A model generated the notes under the pieces. That model was given only the letters and a program-made list of their open reading frames with translations, searched no databases and had not been told where the DNA came from. This document shows positions 54,656 to 62,775 of a stretch of DNA of 64,000 nucleotides, piece by piece; position 1 is the stretch's first letter; the number at the start of each line of letters is the position of its first letter. The DNA comes from Paenibacillus sp. sptzw28 (lineage in GTDB: Bacteria > Bacillota > Bacilli > Paenibacillales > Paenibacillaceae): NCBI RefSeq assembly GCF_019550795.1, contig NZ_CP080545.1, positions 4,374,001 through 4,438,000 on the forward strand, read 5' to 3'. The translations under genes and the position numbers were made by a program.

Positions 54656-56887
54656 TTACCCCAAGCGGTCGCGGATTAATTTAATGTTCGCGTCAAATCT
54701 GTCGGCTTCCTCCTCGGTCAATGTCTGACTGCTGTAGATCGCTTTTTCAAATGCGCCAAGTACGATGCGGAATTCGGTCTGGAGCGAGGTCAGCCGTTTT
54801 GACCACTGCCCCATCGTTTCACGAACGGTCTCATTCTCATTGTGATGAAGACCTTTTTTACGACAGTACTTGATCAATCGGTTCGTTTCCTTTACGATCC
54901 GCTCGTTCACGGTGATCGAACCGCGGCGATAACGCCGCCAAGCATCAATTATGGAGTTGCGCCGAAGCGCAACGACAGTTCCCAGAAGTGCTGCCACGGC
55001 AGTGACAAATCCCCAAAGCGGGATTCTGAAGCCATCTGTTGTTGATTCCTGTGTTTTAGCAGGGACCGAGGTTGACGGGTTGACTTCAGGCAGCGGGGCC
55101 GCTTTTTCTTGAGGCAGCGAGTACGGGTAGGTAAAACCTGCTGTCGGCTCGAACGGCAGCCATCCGTAGCCGTCGAAATATACCTCTACCCACGAATGCG
55201 CGTCCGCATTTCGCACTGTATAAGTACCCTCGCCATCCGGATTCAACTCCTCATCCGAGAGGCCTTGCAAACGCATCATCTCGGGATCGACCGGTAACGA
55301 GCCCGGCGAATACCCTTTTACCCATCTTGCGGGAATACCGGAAGCACGGGTTAGAACGGCCATCGCCGAGGAAAAATAATCGCAATAGCCTTCCTTGATT
55401 TCAAATAAAAAGGAATCCACGAAATCTTTGCTTACTTTTTTCGATAAATCCGGCTCATTCGTATATTTGAAATTCATTTGCAAGTACATTTCGATCGCTT
55501 TGGCTTTATCATAAGGCGTTGTCGCGCCTTTCGTAATTTCCGCCGCCAAGTCGCGCACGCGCTGCGGCAGCCTGGATGGAAGCTGCAAGTACATCGGATC
55601 CACTTCACCGCGAGTGTCAGTCGCAGGTTCTTTGTGCAGCGCCGCTTCATCAAGAACGGTCACTTCCGAGACGATTGAATATGTTTTCGGATAGCTGGCC
55701 ACTGTGTTCGGCAGCCTAAGCTCCCATGATTGCGGCAGCCAGGAAAACCGCGGCAGCGGTGTTTCCGCTCCATTGACTGAAACGACCTCTGTTATTGGCC
55801 CCGCCCCGAAAAGGACGGGATATTTTTCTGAATGAAGCATCGTAAACGTTTGTTCGATTTTTTCGACTTTCGATGAATCAGGCCTGCCTTCGATCTGCAG
55901 CTGCTGATTTCGCCTCACGGACGGGACAGCTTCTTCCCGCCGCTCATCTATTGCCTCTTCCCAGCCGCTTCCGTTATAGAAAGCTTTCGTTTCGCCGCGC
56001 CAGTAGCTGCGTCTTGTCGTCGTCACGGTCATAACTGGAGAATAATCGAATCTGAAACCTCCGCCGAGCGATTCGTCGTTACGGCTGTATCCCGAGCTGC
56101 TGTCAGCAGCGCTTTTCTCCGCAGCAGCGCTGACTCCTTTGTCTCCGACCAAAGAAGGTATCGCTTCTCCGCGCGCTTCTTTCCATGCGGTATAAGGATC
56201 CGTTAAAATCGGTTTGATCGGGGGGACGAACAAGCCTGCGGCCATGACAAGAGTAATAATGAGTATGACGGGCAAAAACAAGCTTACCGGATATTCAAGA
56301 AGCTGTCCCCAGCTATCGGGATGCTGCTGCTTGAAGCTGGAAAAATGACTGGCGACGAGCCAACCGAGACCGGTGAAAACGGTCCACGCAATCTCTTCCC
56401 ATAAGTAGATCGGAGTAAACAGCGAGTCCGCTATCATCAATGAAATCAAAGCCATTCCAACGATGCTGATTATGCCAAGGCGCCATTTACGGGTAAATAA
56501 AATGATGTGAAACACGGCCCATACGATTAAGCTAATCCATATAAAAGGAGTTAACTGTTGGAATTGGGCAGTAAGCCAATTGAGCCAGTCGGCGGCTTTA
56601 TCCTTTTCCCCGTTGAAAGGAATCCACCGGTAGCCGGAATATGCCGCATTCAGGAAAATAAGAGTAAGCGTCTGTAAGATGCCGGAAGCAAGTCTGTTCG
56701 GAATAAGCGCTATAATTACAACTGAAAATAAGAGTAAGCCGTTTAAAATCGAGAATGTCTCCGTCCATAAGTAATCACCCAGGCATTGAAGCCACTGATA
56801 AACGATAATGGCGGAAAATAGGGCCGAAAACTTGCGGTACATATCCGCAGAAAGCCACTTGTAACCGGTTCGAAACAAAAGACTCAT
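54656..56887 (-). CDS. Transglutaminase-like domain membrane protein (TgpA family)
   Basis: A 743-residue membrane protein. About six N-terminal helices (residues 15-220), an extracytoplasmic region, then a transglutaminase core with Cys in GYCDYFSSAMAVLTRASGIP, His in NADAHSWVEVYF and Asp in FDGYGWLPFEPTAG, so the catalytic triad is complete. A further helix (IPLWGFVTAVAALLGTVVAL) and a cytoplasmic DUF4129-like end follow. Activity could be cross-linking or proteolytic; unproven. Overlaps DUF58 by 4 bp; third gene of the moxR-DUF58-tgpA operon. Confidence 0.92.
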   Translation of the reverse strand: MSLLFRTGYKWLSADMYRKFSALFSAIIVYQWLQCLGDYLWTETFSILNGLLLFSVVIIALIPNRLASGILQTLTLIFLNAAYSGYRWIPFNGEKDKAADWLNWLTAQFQQLTPFIWISLIVWAVFHIILFTRKWRLGIISIVGMALISLMIADSLFTPIYLWEEIAWTVFTGLGWLVASHFSSFKQQHPDSWGQLLEYPVSLFLPVILIITLVMAAGLFVPPIKPILTDPYTAWKEARGEAIPSLVGDKGVSAAAEKSAADSSSGYSRNDESLGGGFRFDYSPVMTVTTTRRSYWRGETKAFYNGSGWEEAIDERREEAVPSVRRNQQLQIEGRPDSSKVEKIEQTFTMLHSEKYPVLFGAGPITEVVSVNGAETPLPRFSWLPQSWELRLPNTVASYPKTYSIVSEVTVLDEAALHKEPATDTRGEVDPMYLQLPSRLPQRVRDLAAEITKGATTPYDKAKAIEMYLQMNFKYTNEPDLSKKVSKDFVDSFLFEIKEGYCDYFSSAMAVLTRASGIPARWVKGYSPGSLPVDPEMMRLQGLSDEELNPDGEGTYTVRNADAHSWVEVYFDGYGWLPFEPTAGFTYPYSLPQEKAAPLPEVNPSTSVPAKTQESTTDGFRIPLWGFVTAVAALLGTVVALRRNSIIDAWRRYRRGSITVNERIVKETNRLIKYCRKKGLHHNENETVRETMGQWSKRLTSLQTEFRIVLGAFEKAIYSSQTLTEEEADRFDANIKLIRDRLG

Positions 56888-58152
56888 GCGCTCCCTCCTT
56901 CCAGTACGCCCGGCAGTTCCTGAAGTGCGCTAAGCGAATGGACAGCATACCCGCCTCTTTGCAATATACGAAGCCAGTCCATCCCCTTCCGGGGGTCCGC
57001 TCCCGTTACAACCCTGTACACATCGTCTGCCCCTTTAAGATGAATAAGCACAGGGACGACTCCTTTGCGGTTTAACCACTCCATGGAACGAACCGTTTCT
57101 TCGCCGCTCTGCGGGCTTATTATAACGACGAATGAACCGGCCGGTATAAGCGAGTCCGACTGACGCAGCGCCCGATACAAGGGTATATCGCCATCAGGCT
57201 GGACGCGAACGAGATGGTTCAGCATAAGCTGCCGCCTATCGGACGAGGAATGCGGTTCAAAACCATCCATTGTCGCCCCGACTGAGACAAGCCCGGTAGC
57301 CGTCGCTCTCCGGAAACCAAATTCAAGCATCGAAGCGACGACAGAGACGGCTGTTTCGAACTGTTCCAGATTTTCATATGCGCCTGCATACCGGTCCAGA
57401 ATGAATACCGTGCGAGGCAGGGATTCGCGTTCAAACTCCTTTGATTTCCACTGTCCTGTCTTGGCCGTGGCGTTCCAATGAATGCGGGACAGTCTGTCCC
57501 CGTATATATACTCGCGCACACCGTTTATTTGCGTAGTTTCCTTAGAGGACAACCGCGATGCGGATGTGGAGAAGGATCCTTTGGCGCCGCGTTTAAGCTG
57601 CTGCCAGTTCCTAATCATGACCGTCCGGGGATAAACACTGAACGGCTCGGAAGATTCGAAAATTCCTACATGCTCAAACAATCCGAAAATGTCGCGCGTC
57701 GAACATTCGGTTGGCGCGAACCTGTATACGCCTCTCTCCAGCGGCGGCGTAATAAAACTGATATCACCGGTCCGGTGATAGCTTGGAATGAATGAAGCCT
57801 CGAAGGGTACTGTGCTGCCGTTCTGACGAACCAGCTTGTCGCGCACGAGTACATAGGGAATCGGCCAAACACCGGGAATTTGAACGGAGATATTCACTTC
57901 CATCCTGGCTCCGGCAGACAGCGTCTGATCAACCGGGGAAACGGTTCCGGTTCCGCTGGAGAGACGGCGTGTTCCAGTCACACTGCCGATGCCGCTCCAC
58001 CGTCCGAGCACCAAATACAGCAGCAGTACATTTAAGATGCAAAAGAGCATAAATGACGTTTTTCCGCCTTGAAACAACAGAAATAAAAGACATCCGATAT
58101 AAACCGAACCGATTATCCTCCATCTCATCATCGTTGCTTTTGCTGTCAACAT
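56884..58152 (-). CDS. DUF58 domain-containing protein
   Basis: A 422-residue protein with two N-terminal membrane helices (about 10-50), a beta-rich middle, and the DUF58 core DRLSRIHWNATAKTGQWKSK followed by a von Willebrand A-like fold (TVFILDRYAGAYENLEQFE). Family members work with MoxR ATPases in assembling or activating membrane or surface complexes. GGAG lies 11 bases before the ATG, overlapping the end of moxR (gap 5 bp). Confidence 0.9.
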   Translation of the reverse strand: MLTAKATMMRWRIIGSVYIGCLLFLLFQGGKTSFMLFCILNVLLLYLVLGRWSGIGSVTGTRRLSSGTGTVSPVDQTLSAGARMEVNISVQIPGVWPIPYVLVRDKLVRQNGSTVPFEASFIPSYHRTGDISFITPPLERGVYRFAPTECSTRDIFGLFEHVGIFESSEPFSVYPRTVMIRNWQQLKRGAKGSFSTSASRLSSKETTQINGVREYIYGDRLSRIHWNATAKTGQWKSKEFERESLPRTVFILDRYAGAYENLEQFETAVSVVASMLEFGFRRATATGLVSVGATMDGFEPHSSSDRRQLMLNHLVRVQPDGDIPLYRALRQSDSLIPAGSFVVIISPQSGEETVRSMEWLNRKGVVPVLIHLKGADDVYRVVTGADPRKGMDWLRILQRGGYAVHSLSALQELPGVLEGGSA

Positions 58153-58157
58153 AAGCT

Positions 58158-59114
58158 CTATCGCTCCATTCGGACGGGCACGCTCGTCTCGCGGACGACC
58201 GTATCGATTACATCCTCCGGCTTTAATCCGTTCATTCTGGATTCGGTATGAAGCATGATCCGGTGAGCGAGAACGGGAGAAGCAAGCGCTTTAGCATCGT
58301 CAGGGATTAAATAATCGCGATCCTGCAGGAAAGCGTTGGCTTTAGCGGCTGCCATAAGCGAGATGGCAGCACGGGGGCTGGCGCCAAGCTGTACGCCGTT
58401 ATGCTCGCGAGTTCCCCGCACTATTCTGACTAAATAGTCGGCCACCGCTTCGTCGACATGCACCCGTTTCACGGACTCCATCATTAATGCAATCCGTTCT
58501 ATATTCGCGACCGGAGTGAGCATATCGGCAGGAGCGGAGGAATGCGGAGAAAGTACCATTTGACGCTCAGTGGCCGCATCGGGATACCCGAGCGATATTT
58601 TCATCATGAACCTGTCCAACTGAGCTTCGGGAAGGGTGTAGGTTCCTTCAAATTCAATCGGGTTCTGCGTAGCGACGAGCACAAACGGCATCGGAAGCGC
58701 ATAGGACTCGCCGTCAACGGTTACATGGCGTTCTTCCATCGCTTCAAGCAGCGCCGATTGCGTCTTCGTGGTTGCGCGGTTGATCTCGTCTACAAGCAGC
58801 AAATTCGCCATGACCGGGCCCGGCCTGAATATAAAGGCTTCATCCTTCGGATGGTAAATGGCGACTCCGGTTATATCTGTAGGGAGTAAATCCGGGTTGC
58901 ATTGAATACGCCGGAAATGCCCGCCGATTGTCCTTGCTAAAGCTTTCACCAGCTGGGTCTTACCGGTTCCCGGCACATCTTCAAGCAGTATATGTCCTCC
59001 TGCCAAAAGTGCGATAAGCAGCCGCTCTATTTCGACCTTTTTCCCCAGGATACAGCTTTCCAAGTTGCGACGTATCTCACTGCATATTGAATAGTCGGCA
59101 CTGCGGTTTTCCAT
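58158..59114 (-). CDS. MoxR family AAA+ ATPase
   Basis: A 318-residue ATPase. Walker A EDVPGTGKTQLVKALA (45-60), Walker B LLLVDEINRATTKTQSALLE, sensor ATQNPIEFEGTYTLPEAQLD, RFMMKISLGYPD and the C-terminal lid SPRAAISLMAAAKANAFL. It likely chaperones the adjacent DUF58/transglutaminase proteins. GGGAGGT precedes the ATG. First gene of the operon. Confidence 0.94.
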   Translation of the reverse strand: MENRSADYSICSEIRRNLESCILGKKVEIERLLIALLAGGHILLEDVPGTGKTQLVKALARTIGGHFRRIQCNPDLLPTDITGVAIYHPKDEAFIFRPGPVMANLLLVDEINRATTKTQSALLEAMEERHVTVDGESYALPMPFVLVATQNPIEFEGTYTLPEAQLDRFMMKISLGYPDAATERQMVLSPHSSAPADMLTPVANIERIALMMESVKRVHVDEAVADYLVRIVRGTREHNGVQLGASPRAAISLMAAAKANAFLQDRDYLIPDDAKALASPVLAHRIMLHTESRMNGLKPEDVIDTVVRETSVPVRMER

Positions 59115-59210
59115 TGAAAATACCTCCCGGATGATTGAATAAATGAAGTAGACTGTATCATGTTATTATTTTACAAAAAATACATCTGACCGTATAGCTG
59201 TAGATCCAAC

Positions 59211-59245
59211 AAAAAAAATTGGAGAATCCCACAGGGATCCTCCAA
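59211..59245 (-). terminator. Terminator of the spoVA operon
   Basis: TTGGAGAATCCC pairs with GGGATCCTCCAA (one mismatch, 3-base loop, 59219-59245); on the minus strand an eight-T run follows (59211-59218). It lies about 50 bp after the spoVAE stop. Confidence 0.9.
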
Positions 59246-59298
59246 TTCCAATGACTATGCTGCTTATAATCGACATTTTTCTCAGTAATAAACGTAAT

Positions 59299-59649
59299 TC
59301 AGCCTTTCGGCCTGACAACAAGCGCAGCGAGGAACGAAAAAATTATCGCTGCCGAAATGCCAGCGCTCGTTAAATCAAAGATTCCCGTAATAACGCCGAT
59401 CCAGCCGTCACGCTCAAGCTCGGTAAGGGAGCCGTGTACAAGCGCGTTGCCGAAGCTTGTGATCGGCACTGTCGCACCTGCTCCTGCAAATTTGATAAGC
59501 GGGTCATACCATCCAATCCCGTCTACAACAGCTCCGACCACAACTAGCGCGGCCATTGTATGAGCAGGAGTCAATTTGGCGACATCAAACATAAGCTGGC
59601 CGATGACGCATATTGCACCCCCAACCAGAAAAGCCCATAAGTAAATCAT
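59299..59649 (-). CDS. spoVAE: Stage V sporulation protein AE
   Basis: A 116-residue membrane protein of the SpoVA channel that moves dipicolinic acid into the spore core. Four hydrophobic helices; conserved AGAGATVPITSFGNALVHG and FDLTSAGISAAI. The ATG at 59649 has AAAGGAGA upstream. Third gene of spoVAC-spoVAD-spoVAE. Confidence 0.94.
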   Translation of the reverse strand: MIYLWAFLVGGAICVIGQLMFDVAKLTPAHTMAALVVVGAVVDGIGWYDPLIKFAGAGATVPITSFGNALVHGSLTELERDGWIGVITGIFDLTSAGISAAIIFSFLAALVVRPKG

Positions 59650-59672
59650 TGTAACGATCTCCTTTCTTAATT

Positions 59673-60683
59673 CTAATGCTCGCGCTCTATCGAGACGGCG
59701 TGCGCTATGCAGGGAATGCTTTCGCCCTGTTGATAAGACAGCGGGGACAATAACGCGCCGGTAGCTACCACAAGAACTCTGTTCAGATCTCCTCGTTCCA
59801 ATCTTTTCAGAATGTTGCCATATGTCACGACCGCTGAGCAGCCGCAGCCGCTTCCTCCCGCCTGGACACTTTGTTTCTGGAGGTCGTAAATCATTAAGCC
59901 GCAATCATTGAATACGGTTTGGTCCATCGGCACACCGTCGCGGATTAACAGATCTTTGGCGATCGGATGTCCTACCGAGGCCAGGTCGCCGGTGACGATT
60001 AAATCATAATCCTTAGGCTCGCGCCCCGTATCGCTAAAATGAGCCTTGATCGTATCGACGGCAGCAGGTGCCATCGCCGATCCCATATTAAAGGGATCCT
60101 TGATGCCAAGATCCACGATTTTACCGATTGTCGCACATTCGACGACCGGTCCGCCCCCCTGCGGAGCCACAACGACGGCTCCCGCGCCCGTGACTGTATA
60201 CTGTGCAGTCGGAGGCTTTTGCGAGCCGTATTCAGTCGGATAACGGAACTGCTTTTCCACCGTGCAGTTGTGGCTGCATGTCCCAGCCAGCACATATTCG
60301 CCCGATCCGGAATTGACGATCAATGAGGCAACGGCGAGCGATTCCATGGACGTGGAGCAGGCGCCGAATACGCCGAGATAAGGCGCTCCGATCGTTCTGG
60401 CGGCGAAGCTGTTGCTAATAATCTGATTCAGCAGGTCCCCGCCGACATAGAATTGCAATTGCTGCTGGGTTATATTCGCATGCTTAAGAGCGATATCGGA
60501 CGCTTGCTCCAGCAGCAGCCGCTCTGCTTTCTCCCAGCTTTTCTGCTGCATATCGAGCTCCGGATGAACCAGGTCGAAATCGGCCGCCAGCGGTCCTTCG
60601 CCTTCATCCGGGCCTACGACGGTCGCAGCGCCGATAATGACCGGGCGATTCTCAAACCACCAGGTTTGTTTGCCACGAAGCAT
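59673..60683 (-). CDS. spoVAD: Stage V sporulation protein AD
   Basis: Soluble SpoVA component that binds dipicolinic acid; thiolase-like fold of 336 residues. Conserved: VIIGAATVVGPDEGEGPLA, GVFGACSTSMESLAVAS (the cysteine of thiolase ancestry), FNDCGLMIYDLQKQ and SGCGCSAVV. The ATG at 60683 is 8 bases after AAGGGGG; the TTG at 60689 is too close to it. Overlaps nothing but follows spoVAC by 2 bp. Confidence 0.95.
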   Translation of the reverse strand: MLRGKQTWWFENRPVIIGAATVVGPDEGEGPLAADFDLVHPELDMQQKSWEKAERLLLEQASDIALKHANITQQQLQFYVGGDLLNQIISNSFAARTIGAPYLGVFGACSTSMESLAVASLIVNSGSGEYVLAGTCSHNCTVEKQFRYPTEYGSQKPPTAQYTVTGAGAVVVAPQGGGPVVECATIGKIVDLGIKDPFNMGSAMAPAAVDTIKAHFSDTGREPKDYDLIVTGDLASVGHPIAKDLLIRDGVPMDQTVFNDCGLMIYDLQKQSVQAGGSGCGCSAVVTYGNILKRLERGDLNRVLVVATGALLSPLSYQQGESIPCIAHAVSIEREH

Positions 60684-60685
60684 CT

Positions 60686-61177
60686 TCAATGCCCCCTTAT
60701 GCCAAATACCCAGTATACGATTCCGACAAAAAAGGCCGCCACTGCTCCGAACACGATGACGGATCCGGCCAGCTTGAACATATTCCCGCCGACGCCGAGG
60801 ACGAGTCCTTCGCTGCGGTGCTCAAGTGCCGCGGAACACATGGAATTGGCGAAGCCGGTAACCGGAACTGCACTGCCTGCACCGGCCCATTGCGCAATTT
60901 TGTCGTATACGCCCAGACAGGTTAAAATGACCGATATGAGAATGAGCACGGCGACAGTCGGATTCCCCGCTTCTCTTTGGGTCATCTTGAACGTGTATAC
61001 AAATATATCCTGAATCGCTTGTCCGAGCAGACAAATCGCGCCGCCGACGACAAACGCGCGGACGCAGTTCATCAAAGCTGGACGGGACGGTTCGCGTGTT
61101 TTGGCGAACGTTTGGTACTCTTTGGGCGACATCGTCATTTTTTTGTATTTGCTTTTTCCTGCACTTTTCGCAGCCAC
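60686..61177 (-). CDS. spoVAC: Stage V sporulation protein AC
   Basis: A 163-residue membrane protein, mechanosensitive-channel-like part of SpoVA needed for DPA uptake. Charged N-terminus (SKYKKMTMSPKEYQTFA), then helices with AFVVGGAICLLGQAIQDIF and AGAGSAVPVTGFANSMCSAA. GTG start with AGGGGGC 11 bases upstream. A candidate sigma-G promoter lies at 61212-61241. Confidence 0.94.
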   Translation of the reverse strand: MAAKSAGKSKYKKMTMSPKEYQTFAKTREPSRPALMNCVRAFVVGGAICLLGQAIQDIFVYTFKMTQREAGNPTVAVLILISVILTCLGVYDKIAQWAGAGSAVPVTGFANSMCSAALEHRSEGLVLGVGGNMFKLAGSVIVFGAVAAFFVGIVYWVFGIRGH

Positions 61178-61211
61178 CGGATATTATGCCCCCTAAAAGA
61201 TTTATCTTGGA

Positions 61212-61241
61212 AAGTATTTGTCAAAATGCGCTGCATTATGC
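61212..61241 (-). promoter_or_regulatory. Candidate sigma-G promoter of spoVA
   Basis: On the minus strand GCATA (61237-61241), 18-bp spacer, AATACTT (61212-61218), compared with GMATR-N18-CATACTA. The -10 has two mismatches, but the spacing equals that of the gpr promoter in this window, and spoVA is known to be sigma-G controlled. Confidence 0.5.
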
Positions 61242-61334
61242 CCTGCAAAACGGAAACACAAACAAACCTTCGGCTTATTATCTCCGAAGGCTTGCGAAGG
61301 GTTGATTCAGCTGACGGGGCATTGCGTGGGCTCA

Positions 61335-61415
61335 TTAATAGATCATCGCAACCAGAAGTAAAACAACCAGCAGAACATATAGAACAAGCGCCAGCAGCGT
61401 AATGTTTTGCCGCAT
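61335..61415 (-). CDS. Putative 26-residue single-span membrane peptide
   Basis: ATG at 61415 with GAGAGGAG 12 bases upstream; the frame begins MRQNITLLALVLYVLL and ends VAMIY. Nearly the whole peptide is one hydrophobic helix. It lies 158 bp upstream of spoVAC on the same strand. Tiny hydrophobic proteins are common in spore formers, but I recognise no family and chance cannot be excluded. Confidence 0.45.
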   Translation of the reverse strand: MRQNITLLALVLYVLLVVLLLVAMIY

Positions 61416-61517
61416 ACAGTGAGGCAGCTCCTCTCGAATAGGATAGGCATTTGTTTATCCTATGCCGCTGCAATCCGATGCGGAGATTGTCCGGCCTATT
61501 AATTCGCCGGGGCGTCG

Positions 61518-62612
61518 TTATCCGGATTGCCTGACAACGAGACTCGCAGAGAGCATAACCTTCTCATCCGGCGCCTCAGGAGCATGGCGTTTACGCACGA
61601 GCGATTCGACTGCGCGCAGTCCTAGCCATTCCTTGGCCAAATCGACTGTGGTAAGCGGTACAGGGCCTCCACCGCTAGCCGCCGTATTATCGATGCCGAT
61701 TACCCTGCACATCCCGGGCACATCTACTCCCCGGCTCAGCAGCAGCTGCATCAGGTGAAGCGCAATATCGTCATTGGCACAAATGAACCCGTCAGGGAAA
61801 TCATTGTCCGCTATAGCAGCCGCAAGCCGCTTGTCCAATGTCTGCATCCATGTCTGACTTCCATATGGAATCGTCCACTTGCGGAGATGGACGTCAGACT
61901 TGGAAATTGCTTTCATCGACCTGGGCTCCGGGAGTGTCAAGGGGGTTCCGGGAGAGCGCCTGCCCAGCAGATCATCAAGCGCCAGACGGCACCCCCAGAA
62001 GCGTTCCCTAAAGCTGACGGCGAAGCTGTCCCGACCGATAAACGCTATGCTTCTGCACCCCTGCGAGAGAAGATGATGGGAGGCCATCCGACCGGCCTCA
62101 CCATTCGCATTAAGCACGGCATCCGCGCGGGCCACCGGCTCCTCATGATCGACAAGCACGACCGGAATGCCCGTGCGGTTCATCCGAAGGAGCGCGGCGG
62201 CCGGGCATTTGCCGGCAATAATAATTCCAGATGCAGACTGCATCGTTTCATCGTCGATCTGAGGAAAGACGGACGACCGGTTGTTCTCGGCCTCGAACGT
62301 GAAAAATATGGGGTTCAGCCGATGCTCTCTGCATCCCGCTTCAATGCCTTCCCTCACCCGCTGCCAAAACATCGGCTCGTTAGCCTGACGTTCATCCAAC
62401 CCGACAAGGATAACCGGCATCTCCGCAAGAACGCCGGATTGCCCCTTTACCTCCCGCTGACTTACGCGATAGCCCAATGCAGCCGCCATTGCCATTACTT
62501 CACGACGCGTCGCTTCGCTTACCCCACGCTTTCCCGAGAGCGCTTGCGAAACCGTATATTTGGAGACTCCCAGCCGGTCGGCGATTTGCTGCATGGATAC
62601 TTTGTGCGCCAT
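61518..62612 (-). CDS. LacI family transcriptional regulator
   Basis: A 364-residue repressor. N-terminal helix-turn-helix and hinge: VSMQQIADRLGVSKYTVSQA, then LSGKRGVSEATRREV. The periplasmic-binding-protein-like ligand domain follows (PVILVGLDERQANEPMF, GIPVVLVDHEEPVARAD, FICANDDIALHLMQ). Effector unknown, probably a sugar. Divergently placed from the glycosidase-like gene, which it likely controls. No strong ribosome site is visible; the start rests on alignment with LacI N-termini. Confidence 0.92.
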   Translation of the reverse strand: MAHKVSMQQIADRLGVSKYTVSQALSGKRGVSEATRREVMAMAAALGYRVSQREVKGQSGVLAEMPVILVGLDERQANEPMFWQRVREGIEAGCREHRLNPIFFTFEAENNRSSVFPQIDDETMQSASGIIIAGKCPAAALLRMNRTGIPVVLVDHEEPVARADAVLNANGEAGRMASHHLLSQGCRSIAFIGRDSFAVSFRERFWGCRLALDDLLGRRSPGTPLTLPEPRSMKAISKSDVHLRKWTIPYGSQTWMQTLDKRLAAAIADNDFPDGFICANDDIALHLMQLLLSRGVDVPGMCRVIGIDNTAASGGGPVPLTTVDLAKEWLGLRAVESLVRKRHAPEAPDEKVMLSASLVVRQSG

Positions 62613-62658
62613 TATCGTCAGACCTACCTTCTTTCTTTATTTTTACCTGAAACTACAA

Positions 62659-62687
62659 TTGACTTTTTCCCGTTCTCCCTCTATTGT
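62659..62687 (+). promoter_or_regulatory. Sigma-A promoter for the glycosidase-like gene
   Basis: TTGACT (62659-62664), 17-bp spacer, TATTGT (62682-62687), about 88 bp before the start codon. Confidence 0.65.
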
Positions 62688-62704
62688 AAGCGCGGAAGAG
62701 GGAG
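62675..62704. promoter_or_regulatory. Inverted repeat overlapping the -10, candidate operator
   Basis: CTCCCTCT (62675-62682) and AGAGGGAG (62697-62704) are perfect 8-bp arms with a 14-base centre. They bracket the -10 of the promoter. It is not a classic LacI-type central-CG palindrome, though the centre contains GTAAGCGCGG, so binding by the neighbouring regulator is only a proposal. Confidence 0.4.
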
Positions 62705-62775
62705 TATGTCGACCTAACAAAACTAACAAATTAAACAGCAATATTCATAATTAACCAAAAGGAAGGTGTCTAACA

